Positions 36,257 to 49,153 of a DNA stretch of 64,000 nucleotides are shown one piece after another. Origin of the DNA: Paramecium tetraurelia (taxonomy: Eukaryota; Ciliophora; Oligohymenophorea; Peniculida; Parameciidae); NCBI RefSeq assembly GCF_000165425.1, contig NW_001799020.1, positions 1 to 64,000 of the forward strand, in the 5' to 3' direction. The position numbers were made by a program, and so were the translations under genes. Position 1 is the first letter of the stretch; the number at the start of each line of letters is the position of its first letter. The notes beneath the pieces were generated by a model. That model made no database searches and was not told the DNA's origin. It worked only from the letters and a program-made list of their open reading frames with translations.

Positions 36257-39200
36257 TCAAACGACTTATGACATATATTTATACATTTAAATATCAAGTA
36301 ATTAATCAGAATTATTTATGAATCCAAACCAGTCTTCTTAAGGAGTGGAGCATGCAGATTAGTTTAGACTTTGAAGTTGCATTCTAATGTTAAATTAAGA
36401 ATTTACTTTGTGTTTGACACTCTCAATCATTTAAAACTTAACAGACAAGGCTTTGGCTCTTCTAATTGGAAACCATGAGTAATCTCCAGCCAATTGCTTT
36501 GCTCGTATGTAATTGTCGACACCATTATTAAAATTGGATTACTTCATTCTCAAATAGCACATATAGAATAGGTAATTCCAAATGTTGTGTTCAACCTTAA
36601 TGTGATGCCAAAACCCAGTGTTTTGACTAGTTTTATCAAACACCAATCTGTCAATTCCACAAATGAAGCACTTGTGATTCTAGTCCTTCTCCTTTTACTT
36701 TTGGACTGACCTCAATTCTGAATAAGAAATGATAATGACAGCCAGGAGCACATTAATGACGCACAACTTTACGATTACGTTGATGATGTTGTCATAGAAG
36801 AATCTTCCATAGTAATTATTGAGATTGCTCAGATACGATTCCTCAGCCTATTCTCCTATGTTTTCCACGAACATCCCTCCAACAGACCCATCTGTTTTAA
36901 ATGTCCAATCAAAGGTCACATAAACACATTGCCATAAATGATCGCAAAGATTCTGATTCTTGTCAGTAACGAAAAACTCAAAGAAGTACACATATGATAT
37001 CAAGGCTACCCAGTATTCAAACAGCACTATTATTAACCATAATCCAATGAATTTAAATTTAGCCAACCAAACAGCCTTTAAAATGGGTATAAGTGGTTCC
37101 AAATAGAGAATGTGGATCAAATGAAATGCCAAAAAAAAATGGATGAATTGTTATTCCAATGATATTGAACGCTATCTGAAGAATGTAGTATATTATGTCG
37201 AAATCAATGACCAGAACTATGATTGAGATAACCACCTTAATCAACCCAGAAATCATATGTCCGATAAGTGAAGAAGCATGCCAAGCATTCCAAACAAACT
37301 ACAACTTAACAGGGGCTTTGTCAATGAGATAAAAAAACAAAACCATGAAACTATAAGTTATATAATAGGAATATTACTTTATAGCCAAATTCAAATAAGC
37401 CAAGATCATCAAATAGTACTTAGTATTTGTGTTATTATAATCTCCTAAGAATCTTGGTTCATTCAATCGGTAATATTAAATTACATCAGGATCTTTTGGT
37501 TAGTATCCAGGAGGAAATGCTAATTGAGTATAACTTAAAATTATGATTAAATTAATTAAGAATCCATTGTAGAATGCAAGTTGCATCCAGAGTTTACCTC
37601 TTCTAGCCAATATCTCTAAGAACTTGTGGTTCTTAAAGTAGTCTCTCAGAGCCTCTTAATGCAGCATAAACTTATAGGCTGAATCCACAAAGTTAACAAG
37701 ACTAATTATTTTTGTTTTAGTGCTTGTTCTATCTGCTTGATCTAAGAATTACTTTTTGGTTTCCTATCTTAATAAGTAGAAGCATGGCAACTTTGGAAAA
37801 TAAGTCAGGTAAAGTACATCATCTTTAACAAATTCAACTTGTAATGTATTCAATTTGTAAAATTGGAATGCCTTGTGGATCATCTCGTGCTTTTTGATTA
37901 TGTTGATCTTTTCTTCAACTTGGCCACTAAATTACTATTTGATTTGATTCAACTACTCCAATCCATGTTGCATCAAGGATTGGCCCAATCTTGAGAGTTC
38001 ATTTAATATATTATCCCTCAGGAAATCTTAGACTAATTACCCTTCATCTTCATTTTTTTTAAATTCTTCCAAGTCCTCCACAACATAATTCAGTTCTGAA
38101 AGGATAACATATAAAATGTAAGCATTGAATCCACTTTCCATAATGAAATTTGGTTGATCTTCAAATATTAATTTCGAGTAATTGACATCACCATAACAAT
38201 TTACCATCTAATGATATACATTTACAAAATGTTATACTAACACTGTCTTAGGAACTATTTTCTTTAATTTCTGTACAATATAATCATCTTTGGTATTAAT
38301 CTCAGCCACCACCAACAAGATTATTAAACACTAATGTTTCAATTAATTAATTTGCTCATCATCTAATTAAGATTTTAATGATGAGTCATTTAACACTCGA
38401 ATAGAGAATTCAACAAATTTAGAATTTGCCACTAATGTTTGATTTGGTCTACATGCATACGCTTGAGACTTGATTGTCTTCAAACATTAAATTAGTTACT
38501 CGTAATTATTTTTAATGTCTAAAGAGCACAGATAATTGATTGTCTACTGAACGAGATCATATGACTTTTTATTGTTTTTCTAATAACGGATCAAATTTTG
38601 TAACTCCTTGTTATTGTCATTACACATCAACTCCATGATTTCCAAAACCAAAGTAGATATTTTTAAATCCTGCTCGATTGTCAATAGCATTTCCATTTTT
38701 TAAAAGAACTTGTCACTAGAAATAGCAAGACTCAAAAAAGTTAAGGTTGTCTTCTAAACATGCTTACTCACCAAGAGTCCTTTAATGAGAATCAATAATT
38801 AAATAATGTAGTCATTCTCACTTTCATTCTCTTCCCAAATTAAGGTTAGTATGACTTTTGTGCCTCCTAATTGATCAAGTATTTGAATTCTGTTCCCATC
38901 TATGTTTATTATTTGTATTAACAATTTTATGGCAAATATGGCACTTTATTTAGACGCTTTGTTTGACTTCCAAAATTATAAAAATCCTAAAACCTTTTGT
39001 AGTATATCATCACTTGTAAGAATCAATTATCTTTTCTCTTTGTCCTACCAAAAATCATTTGTAAACATGTCGCTCACATACCAAATGGATTAAGCTAGTT
39101 GATCAGTTTCAGTGAATTCCTTTATTTTCGGATTGTTTTCGAATAATTTCTTAAAGAATTCCCATAACTCTAAATCATTACACCCTTGATCTGATCCATC

Positions 39201-42200
39201 ACTTACTTCTGTGGCTTAGTATTCCTCAAACTTTTCAGTCTTAAACGTCTCTCCGTACATATCACTCATCAATCTCTCCTGATCTGAATCTGATTCACTC
39301 CTTTCATCTGGAACTTTCATATCAAAGGCTTTGATCAATCTGTGAACTTAATACTTCGTTGAAGTATCACCATTCTTAGTCAATTGTGAATATTGTTTTA
39401 GAACACTCAAAGCGTAACATCTAATTTAGATTATGTCTGTTTTGAATGAGTTTTTCTTGTTGGCATATTCGTTGTACGTATTTATTAAAGGCAATAATGC
39501 TTCAACTATGTAAGTCTTAGCAGAAAGCTATAAGAACTCTTACTACTCAAGCCACGATGCTTCGATACTGATAATTTGTAAAAAATAACTCTCATGAACT
39601 AACAACAATTTTTTCTTCTTCTTTGATAAAGTGAATATTATTCTGCAGACGAAAAATTTAATCTAATCAAATTACACTAATTTACCTTAGTTATACTATC
39701 CTATAATTCGACATCCAAGTTAGTATTCCTCATTTCTTATGTCTTTTCTAACAAATAGGATGTCAAATCAGTGAAATCAAGCACTTCTAGCATTTTGACT
39801 GATAAGGCTGCTCTATCATCATGAATTAAAACAACTTCTATTATTTTAAGGAAACTCTATCGAAATTCCTCAATGTTTGGTTAATTTGGATAGAATTTCT
39901 AAAAGTTATAGTTTTCCTAAAATGGCTGAATAATATAATTGAATTTGATTTACATTAATATCCTTTGATTCGCATTAAATTAAGGCCTAATAGATGTCTT
40001 TGTAGAGTGATTAGCACTACTTGTTTCGGACAATTGAAGTGAAGAGTTCTATAAAGGATTAGTATTTTCCATAGAGTTTGACATATTCTAACAACTGATA
40101 CAAATCGTTTGAATTCACTAAAGGTAACAAGCTTTGATTATTGGAAAACAATTCATTTATTAATTCGATTTGACCCAAATTCACCATATTGTATCTTAAT
40201 AAGGGCCTTGCTAGTTTGATCAACACAAACCTATGATATCATATACACAATTACTCTTAGCTTTAGTAATCATTTCTGACTGATAGTCCCACTAAGCGAA
40301 GACATGCTTAAAAGATGGATAGAATCTTCTCAGCCAATTCTTGTTGATACTATTTCTACTCATCATAATCAATTAATTCAAAACTGCATTCGAAGATGTC
40401 CATATTCACATCAACCACTGACAAGCATTTAACTATTAATTGGTGGACCACTTAGTAACCACCACAATTTAAGAATATCTTTCTAACTGATTTCTCATTG
40501 GCTTCATTTTTAGATATTATTGTATAGATCTCAACCAATTTCTCTAACACTTTTTCAATTGTTTGCTCATTCTTTTCATTCAATGCTATTGGAATATCGA
40601 GACGTAACCAAATTTAGGAATTCTGCACATTGTTTTTCAACTTTTAAACCAAAATATACATCGTCCTATAGATAATCTACAAATTATTTGTCATTATCAT
40701 TTAGATTTGCTTTAAGTAATTACAAAACTCGGATCTTTGATTTTAGAATCTTTCAATCAATTCTACGATGTGATTCTAAAGGACATGATCGTTCGCAAAG
40801 TAGAATCCTTTCAATAACACCTCTATAAATGGTCTATCAATAATCCTATCAAAGTGTCTAATCCTATTGATCTGAACATGATCCTTAATTCCTCTTTATT
40901 GAAACTTCTTCTATCCTGGCTTGAGGAGATCTTCCCTCAATAGTCCTTACAATTAAGCCAAATATTTCTTTTTATAATAGACTGTATGACTCTACAAATT
41001 GGACTTGTTCTCAGTTGAACCATGCAGCGATTATTTATCAGAATGTATGAATTTCTTAGAAACAGAAGGCAAGAATGTATTGGTGAAGAAAGCAATTGCA
41101 TTATCAATCATAAAGTCCAATCTCATATCCAAAAGATATTAAAATATTTTGCAAATCTCTATTTTAATTTCTATTTCATAATCTGAAGTACTCGTTTAAG
41201 CACTAAAGATCTTATTGTAAAATCTGTTCAGAACTCGTTTAACATTCTGCAGTTTTCTTAAGAGAGGATCTCTAATTGTCTCAATGCTGCTTTTATTGAT
41301 CTTCTTTTTTTCTGCTTTCCTAAAGAACTTCAATGATTAAATTTAAATGATCTTTGCTAGTTTCTCATTGACATTCTTCTATTTCAATATAGAATTCGCC
41401 TTTTAATAATCAAAGTCATACTCCAGTAATACGGACAACTGTTATATCAATCTTTCCAAAACATACTCAATTTCCTTGGAGTCGTCCATCCTATACTTGG
41501 CCATCTCATCATTTATATTAGAAAACTATCCAAATTGCAATAACATGAATAAGATTCTCATAATTTATAAAGTGAGAAGATTGTATACTTTTAGAGGTTG
41601 TTACTCTTGAAGATTGTGAACCATTTACTTTAAATAAGAACTCATTATCTCTTTGAGTTGATTAATTACGTAATACAAGGATTTCGTTTCTAACTCCACC
41701 TTATCGAACACTTCGTCGTCGTCATCATAAAACATGTTATCAAAGAATGTTTAACTATTACGAATGTTCACTCTGATAAGGGTTGGCTTTGCTTGAGAGA
41801 TTAAAGGGTCTCTGTCCAAGTAAATGTTTTTGCAGAGAGCAATCAAGTGTGCTCTTAACTCTGGATCAATCAAGTTATTATTTAATAAGGGAACAAGGGA
41901 GTTGTCACTGAATTGTTCACCAAAATATTTGATAGAATCATAGTTTCTCTATAAACATAGTTAAGAGTATAAGAAGAATTGAGCCTTTAGAAAATTGAGT
42001 TCTTCCTAATAATGAGGATTGGAATTCTTATGATCAGGTTCAAAATAGGCTTCAAATTTAATAGAAACAGGGCCCATCTTGCCATTACAAGCAATAATAA
42101 TGTTCTTTTCCTCGTCTACGACACATTTCATTAAGGTAATGTTCTTCTTCTTATTTATCAACATCTTGAAAATCATCTCTTGATTTGCAAATATCGCCTC

Positions 42201-44355
42201 AACTCCGAAAGAGCAACAGGTGGCTAATAAATGCAAAATTTCAGTTTTTTGACTAAATGGGATTTCAGTTTTGGCTGCAGAATTTAAAGAGACCTTTTCT
42301 GTCAACCACTCAAGAATGAATACATTTTTATTTGGTTTGTTGGATGAAACTACTATAGGTGTACTTTTTACTCTTTCTAATTTTGGAGAGATCTTCTAGA
42401 AAAAATCGGTTTTTACAAACTAGACTATTTAACACTGCGATGAATTCAGGATAGAGTATTATGTGCTTATGGAGTATAGGCAGAAACTAGAAAAAGCAAT
42501 TCTAATTTTCGATATTGTCTTTACAAATCTATTAAATTATATTGATAATTAAATACGATGTTAATAGTTTCAATTAATTATACTTAGAGCATCTTAAGTT
42601 GCAAACTGTAGTAATACATGATCCTTCCTTCATCTCTGTCGGTTCTGCTGATTGTTTTTGTGATCTAATAGAATTTCTCTTCTTTTTCAAAAAAGTCTTT
42701 GTCATTTTGAGCTATTTAATCAACCAATTCTGGCTTGAGCATTTAAAACAATAGACAAATAAGCGGAAACAACGGTTCTTATCTGAAGGACTACATAGAT
42801 AGATTTATCATTATTACATCTTATCGTATGAATGAGATTTGATTATATTTTTGATTAGGCGATAGATTAGAAATCAATTTGTTCATTAGAAAGTCACTCA
42901 CATAGGCCAGTATTTGCTTAACCTTTTGATATAGGAAGTAAAACTAAATTTTTAATCTGATCTCCCCTTCTTTATTTTTCATATCGTATACTGAACACTT
43001 CACTTCTTAATCATTAATGTCTTGCAATAATTCTATGGCTTCTATAAAAATCTTAACAGAATATTAGAGTAATTTGGTTTCAGTGTCTTCGTATTCTCCA
43101 ATCTTGCGTAATCTCAAGATGTTAATGTTTCTATTTTCTTGTCTGTTTTTCTAATCTTCCAAATATATCCCAGATTGATAATGCTAAATCTTGAAATAAG
43201 AGTCCTTTTTTAAAATTTTTTATCCTTCATCTATGGGAATTAAAATAAACAAGGAGAGTTTACTCAATTAATTAGTTAAGATGGGATCACCATTCAACAA
43301 CTCCAAATATCGAGAGGATTGATTATGTTTTAATCTAACCAGTTGATAAAATTAAATCTATCCTCCTTGTCCATTTGTTTTTTCTATCTTCCAATATGAA
43401 CTGCTCTGAAGTTTCTAGACTCTCTTCATGCCGATTCTTTCAATTACGTCATCGAAGGTCACCTTGAGATCCTCGTAGATGATTTTGGTGAGTGTCAATG
43501 AACTCAATTGGTTTTGTAGTCTTTGTATCTGATAATCAGCTATTTCATGAAATGTATCATACGGCTATTTGGCATTCAGAAACAGCTTAAAAATGATATG
43601 ATGTATGGTTTACATTGGTTTCACTTAGGTTGATTGCAATCAGATCTCCTGCATACAACAAATCCTCATTCTCTTGTAGACTGCTATATAAATTCATTTT
43701 TAAGTATGTTGGATTGATCTAGGTGGAGGACACCTGGTCTTCTGAATCCTTGGATATCAGTCTCAAATAACATTTCCTATTTTATATGGATTTTGCAGCA
43801 CACAGAGTCACAGTCTCTGAATCCAAGATGCATGAGATCTGTTTCTGATATTAATAGACTGGTTGGAAGTGCAATACAGTGTAGTCAGATGGAAATTCAA
43901 CCAATCGAACTGATTCTTGATCTATCATCACAAAGCGAAGAGAATCTTTGTGAACCAAATGAAAAGTGGATGTTCCAAATAGTAGTGAAGTGTCCTGCAG
44001 TTTTTAGAAACATGAGATATTGGCTGTCATCTCCTCATCAAGATTGTTTTCATAAGATTTTATAGTCTGTTGTCTAGATTGAATTGTGGATTCTATGATG
44101 CTCAATTACACTACCCTTTTTATTGATTTCTTTGTCAATGTCATTCTTGACTATCTCTACCAATTTGGCCATCCAAAAATGGTTGAGAACAGGGATGATC
44201 ATAAAAATGCATTTATCAAAGTTCAGAATCTCATTTTGATGAGTGACCTTATGAACCAATAAATTATCATTAAGTTAATCAGTTGAAAGGTAGGACTCAT
44301 TCTCACTGCATAACGACAACGATATCTGACATCCATATGTAATCTTTTTTAGCAT
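36257..44355 (-). CDS. IP3-receptor/ryanodine-receptor-type Ca2+ release channel
   Basis: The largest gene, about 2,600 residues after removal of many short introns (not all placed). In order: the N-terminal region MLKKITYGCQISLSLCSENE; a MIR segment SSYWKIEKTNGQGGQIQFYQ followed by RLKHNQSSRYLELL; RIH-type helical repeats (RHFDRIIDRPFIEVLLKGFY, LHLLATCCSFGVEAIFANQ); five or six membrane helices near 37.3-36.6 kb; the pore loop; and the hallmark C-terminal zinc-binding region KCFICGIDRLVFD...HHIKVEHNIWNYLFYMC...DYSWFPIRRAKAL. That last block closely follows animal IP3 receptors (CFICG, HIKEEHNxWxYL, DWFPRMRAxSL). Such tetrameric channels release Ca2+ from internal stores; Paramecium is known to have several. 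The pore loop reads DGSVGGMFVEN instead of GGGVGD. Introns include a 22 nt one near 44100 and a 28 nt one near 43600. Confidence 0.92.
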
Positions 44356-45021
44356 TATTTATAATTATTGATTAAAATAATCGTAATTTGAAATACTACC
44401 TAATAGTACAATCAACATGAAAAAGGATCCCAAATTATTTCATCCAATTTAATAGCCAAAAGATATAAGAGTAGACAGTGAACCTTTTTTTTTGAGATTA
44501 ATAACTGAAATAAAAATAAGAATAAATTGAAACTAAGCAAGAACCTAAATTGAAGTGGTGGTGTGTGATGCTGGTTCTTAGTTTTTTTCGAGTATTGAAT
44601 GATCAATTGGATAAATATTTAAAATAATTTATAGAGAGCATATATATTATCCATCTTATTGAATGTTTCTTTTCATCATATTATAAAATATACATTTATC
44701 AAGAATTATAATAGGGTATATTTAGATCCTGGAGATGGACAGTTAGAAAATATTGAATTAATTGAAGTGTCTTCAAATAAGAGATCAATTTTTTCAAGGG
44801 TTGCGGTGTATCAATAAATTCTATGGAACTGAGTAACAGCCTATGGGAAATGGGTAGTTGCTTTTGAAATTCTTATTTCTGTTAATTGGTATTAAAGAAA
44901 ACAGGTCTGTTGAAAAAGTGATGGATTATTTCCATATTATCAGAATAATTGATAATATAGATTGTTCTATATTTTTTTAAGAGAAAAAGCACACTTCGAG
45001 TATTTATTGCATTAAATTACT
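44356..45021. other. Divergent intergenic region
   Basis: This 666 bp separates the channel gene (minus) from the next plus-strand gene. A plus frame around 44730-44840 (DGQLENIELIEVSSNKRS) reads as protein for some 40 codons before TGA and could be a short exon or relic. A minus frame at 44412-44606 is Gln/Lys/Leu-rich and low in complexity. Neither is convincing. The two gene promoters should lie here. Confidence 0.35.
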
Positions 45022-45555
45022 ATGTATACTACAGACTTCTAAGATATTGACTCAAAACGTGTTAAGGAAAGACTAGTTGAAAGCGCCTTTAACAAAGTTC
45101 AGATTTGGAGGAAAATTTTTCTGGAAGGTTTAATCAACGAACAAGGAGAAAGGCAATATTATACCTTGAACGAGGCTGCTAATTTGGTGGGCATTCCCAA
45201 AAAGACCTTGGAGGATTACACTCAAATCTTTCAGAAAGTTGGCTTGATTGCTTCTCCTCTATCTGATTTTTATGGAAAGAAGATGGGATTCTTGAGACAA
45301 TTTGTAAGAAAAAATAAATCCAAAATCAGAAAGGCCTTGATTGTTGAAAGGTTAAAGTAGTACGAAAGAAAACGAGAAAAATTAATTTAAAAACACCAAG
45401 CCCAGAGATAACACTTTGGCGAAGAGAATGCATCATCAAAAGATACCGAATCAATTGATGAGAAGTACTCTTACAATAATTTTTTTAATTCTGACTTCGA
45501 GGAATTAGATGTTTACTAAGAAAGCCGTGTCTTTTTACCATTATTAAAATTTTGA
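45022..45555 (+). CDS. Small protein with helix-turn-helix-like core
   Basis: A 177-residue intronless protein. The core (residues 15-105) reads VKERLVESAFNKVQIWRKIF, then YYTLNEAANLVGIPKKTLED, KVGLIASPLSDFYGKKMGFL and RQFVRKNKSKIRKALIV. The segment EAANLVGIPKKTLEDY has the shape of a helix-turn-helix as found in DNA-binding proteins that recur in ciliate genomes. The C-terminal 60 residues are charged and probably disordered (KQYERKREKL, SSKDTESIDEK). The assignment as DNA-binding is inference. The start is the first ATG after upstream TGA-containing sequence. Confidence 0.7.
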
Positions 45556-45764
45556 TTTAGTTATTAATTGTGTATTCTGAATGTAATTAATATAGCACAA
45601 TTGTTTGTTAGCCAAGTAACTCTTGAAGTAATAGTTTTCGTAAGCAAAAATCAATTGAATTGTTCTTTGCTTCGTTCTTAGTGTAATTTTTGTGCATAAA
45701 CAGAAACTATTTATAATTTAATAATAATTAATAAACTTGAAGTAATTTTAATTTAAAAAATTTA

Positions 45765-46815
45765 ATGTAATTCTTAGACATCACAAATTTAGAAAAGAAT
45801 CTTTAAAATTAAAAAGGCAAGAGTGTTGTTGAGGTTCCTAAGAGTCCAAAGAAAAAGATCCAGATTAATTACTTGGACATGAGTAATTTCAAGTTCGATT
45901 GGATTTGTTTGGATGAGGAGGAATTTGAAGTTATGAACCAAAATAACATTAAAAGTTACACCTTTACAATTCAAGAATAGTTCTTATGGTTCTAAAATCA
46001 ACACACACACTTTTCTTACCCATTGAAAGTAGAGCATAAAAATGTAAATGATACTTAAATTTCCATAGTTTACTGAGTCCTTAAAGAAGCACAAAATAGA
46101 TGAATACAAGAGACACAGCTTGTTGTGTTGGATGGGCTATGTGATGGGGAGTTACGAGAGTGCTTCGAATGAAACTTATTTTTTAGCTATCTCGATCCTC
46201 GATAAGTTTCTCTAACTGTATCCATTTGTCCTAACCAATTAAGAACTATTAGCAATCGGGTTATGCTGTTTGGCCTTGGCCTCAAAACACAAAGATGTAT
46301 TTCCTTTAACTTCATAACAATTGATTTAATTGAGTAGCGATAAAATGGATGAAATTATGCTGACAAAATGCTAATTTACTATTTTGGACACTCTTCAATT
46401 TCAGGTCGAAGTCCCTAACTACTTCTAAATTTTTGATTATATAATGAGAGATTTAGAATACAGATATTACAAACATATATCCTCAGACATTGTACAGAAC
46501 TCATTAGTTAGTAGACAATTGAAGGTCATCTATAAGTGCAGTCTACATTTATTAAGATTTGTCTCTCAATATTACGATTCTACAATCTTCTATCAAGGTG
46601 CTATATCCTATGGGTCTATCTGTTACACGATCAAACGCATGGAGTTACTGAAGTTCTCTGTTCCCATTGATCTGATTAAAGTCCTTTCATAAATACAAAC
46701 AGACTAAGAGATCAATAATACAGAAATCGTATTAAAATACATATATCGATTATGCCAAAATGGGATGTCTGAAAAACAATAGGAATTTTTTAGACAAACC
46801 CTATTTCAGTATTGA
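45765..46815 (+). CDS. Cyclin
   Basis: A 341-residue protein with a cyclin box: RHSLLCWMGYVMGSYESASN, ETYFLAISILDKFLQLYPFV, QELLAIGLCCLALASKHKDV (the AxxxLASK-type helix), MDEIMLTKCQFTILDTLQFQ and PNYFQIFDYIM. This is the five-helix fold that binds and activates cyclin-dependent kinases; residues before it (FDWICLDEEEFEVMNQN) resemble the A/B-type lead-in (compare YxxDIYxYL). A second helical domain follows (LHLLRFVSQYYDSTIFYQG), so it probably has both cyclin folds. One 25 nt intron at 46044-46068 gives HKN|FTES. The length is a multiple of three. It is likely a mitotic-type cyclin, but which class is unsure. Confidence 0.88.
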
Positions 46816-46856
46816 ATTTTAATTATTGTTATTGTTTGTAACAAATAGAATAAGTA

Positions 46857-47990
46857 TCAATAATTACATTGTCTTCTTCTTACTTTCAGCAAGTAATCTA
46901 GTTAAGAGATATTACGATATGGATTAGTGAGACTTGCAATTGAGTTTTTCTTCGATTCAATAAGTGGTTTTTGCAATTCCTTCACTTATTACCTAATCTA
47001 AGATTTTAGTTAGTAATCTATTGATTTATTGTTGTTGATCGTAAATTTTGAAGGACTCAATTAAGGGAGAATAGAACGATTTACTGGAACATATGTACGA
47101 TTAAAATTTTTCTTCTTTAAAATCTTTGAGGACGTGTTACTAGGTTGAGTTGGCAGAGTTTTTATAGGTAACTGTATTTCTGAGACCACTTTTAGATTTT
47201 TAATTGGTATAAGTAACAATTTATCATTGATGGTTTATTGTCTTTTGATAAATACAGTATGTCTCATTTGTGTTTTTGAATGAGTATCTTTTCTTTAAGG
47301 AACTTAGAAGGCTACTTATTTATGCTAAATTAGCATCTCTTTTGTTAATCGAGTATCACAGGAATTACAACGTTTCCTAAATAAGATTGTCTTAGAATAT
47401 AATTTATTTTTTATGAGAATCATTTTTCTTGCAATCTTTTGTGCTTAAAGAAATTATTGGAATATTTACAAAAGCGAAATGCATCCTCTGCAAAATCCCT
47501 TTTTTTCTTCAATTGATGTGCATATTCTACTTAACGATGGCAAGTTGCACCTTTGTACATCAGATGTATGATTTTGGTATTTTCGTGTCCACAATCAGAA
47601 CAACAACAACTTCGTCTTCGAATCTTTTAGATGTTCCTGCTCTGTATCCTCTTCCCTTCTCTACTTCCAAAACGCAAATGCTTAATCTTGCCGTCTGATA
47701 ATTTGGGTTTTATCAATTCAAAAGAGAGAGTTCTTTGAGTCCTCTTTAAAGGATGTGCCCTAGTGCTGTAATTTGTAGTATTCTCAACTTTGCGATTGAC
47801 AACAAAATTATATAAATTGGCTGAACTTTCCTCATAATCCATACTGGGTAACCCTTAGATGTCTTTCTCTAATTAGCATAGTTTCAACAATCTTACTTAA
47901 TTCCTTCATCATTTTTTTAGCGCTTTTAAACAAGATCTCTTGCTTTAGTATTCCTTCCAATTTTTTTTCAGGATGTGAATTAATTTTCAT
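46857..47990 (-). CDS. Hypothetical basic protein with zinc-binding Cys pairs
   Basis: About 359 residues, very rich in Lys and Arg. It starts MKINSHPEKKLEGILKQEIL. The middle contains a block CSDCGHENTK followed some 60 residues later by ARKMILIKNKLYSKTILFRKRCNSCDTRLTKEM. The pattern of a basic helix followed by (K)RxCxxC is reminiscent of the Rpr2/Rpp21-type RNase P protein, but the match is too weak to name it. The C-terminal 150 residues (KTLPTQPSNTSSKILKKKNF, NRTYVPVNRSILPQLS) are low in complexity. Introns of 28 nt (near 47858-47885) and 26 nt (near 47409-47434) are needed. The stop lies only 41 bp from the convergent cyclin stop. Confidence 0.6.
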
Positions 47991-48644
47991 GACAGAAATA
48001 AACAAATAAGTAATATATGATTAAAATAATCCTTATATAACTGGAACAAATTCAACTAAATCTAACTTTTTGTAAATCTATCTTAAATTTCTTAGCATTC
48101 AAAACATCCATTTTCCAATATTTTACCTAATAAAACACTAAACCAATCACCTTAGCATCTGAAATGAGAAAATCTATTCTTAATTCAATAATTATACTTA
48201 AGGAACCTATATTAAACATACTGTATAGAGGATATAAATTCATATAAATCATTTCTCTTTGTCTCAAAGGTTTTATCTTATAAGATAGTAAAATGAGAAT
48301 AAAAACATTAAAAATAATTTTTAACAATCATATATTTTAAATTAAATTGGATGTTTGAGGTATATAAATTTTTTGGTTTCCGACCATTTTTTGAAGATCT
48401 TAGTTTACAACTTCCATTCTTGAGCTTTAAATATGACAATATCATACCACCTGTGGATTTCACTTCTACTAATCAATAATCATAGATATGAAATACAAAT
48501 AAAGTTTCAATCATGAAATAACAAATCAGTTTAAGAGAATGAGTAGATTAATATCTTAATAGCTTAATCTTAATTCTTCAATCATCCTAGTCCTAAAAAT
48601 TTATTATAAGAGTTGGTATAAGTATTTGTATATTTAATAAAAAT
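47991..48644. other. Intergenic stretch, one weak ORF
   Basis: Apart from the small minus-strand ORF at 48052-48327, this interval has a plus-strand frame at 48351 (MFEVYKFFGFRPFFEDLSL...) that stops after 45 codons. Both frames are near what chance gives under a one-stop code. No motif or repeat was recognised. Confidence 0.35.
48052..48327 (-). CDS. Possible small membrane protein
   Basis: A 91-codon frame starting with a hydrophobic helix (MLKIIFNVFILILLSYKIKP) that could be a signal anchor, followed by a basic spacer (RQREMIYM) and a second hydrophobic segment (YSMFNIGSLSIIIEL). The tail is basic (NAKKFKIDLQKVRF). Nothing resembles a known family, and an ORF of this size may occur by chance. 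It would lie 61 bp downstream of the start of the Cys-pair gene's upstream region, on the same strand. Confidence 0.25.
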
Positions 48645-48954
48645 TCATTAATTGCAATAATAGTACTTAGTATCTTAATCGAAGCTGCTCCATTCATTGC
48701 AAATTTATTTCATAACTTCAGACAAAACAAATGGTTTTCTTGGAACTATATATTATTTTGATATAAATCTAAGTGCAAATCTCTCAAATCCATTTTATGG
48801 TTATTTTAATATTTACCATGCTTCTTCTAAATTATAGTAAAATAGTAATACCTTTGGATGCATTTAACTCAATCTTTGGATAACATGCCACTTTAAATTC
48901 AGTTTATAAGAAAGCTCTTTTGAAAAGAGATTGTTTTTAAACGTTGACGGACAT
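48645..48954 (-). CDS. Small hypothetical protein, one intron
   Basis: A 94-residue protein (MSVNVQKQSLFKRAFLQTEF ... DQDTKYYYCNQ) split by a 25 nt GTA...TAG intron at 48827-48851 that joins NASK to EEAWQILK. The intron breaks an otherwise TGA-free frame exactly, which supports a real gene. The segment RKPFVLSEVMKQICNEWSSF has the look of a helical DNA- or protein-binding motif, but I do not recognise it. No signal peptide. It starts 199 bp downstream of the kinase stop on the same strand. Confidence 0.55.
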
Positions 48955-49153
48955 AGATATATATGAAAATTTTTTAAATATAAATTAATCATTTCCCTCC
49001 TTGGGAATTTAAATTTTATAATGTAGGATTTATTCAATTGAAAAATATAATAATTTATAAAGGCATATAAATTTGAATGAATTATAGGATTTAAATAGAT
49101 AGAAAATTTATAAATACTTCAAATGTATTAACTATTTATTCATTTTTCTGAAA

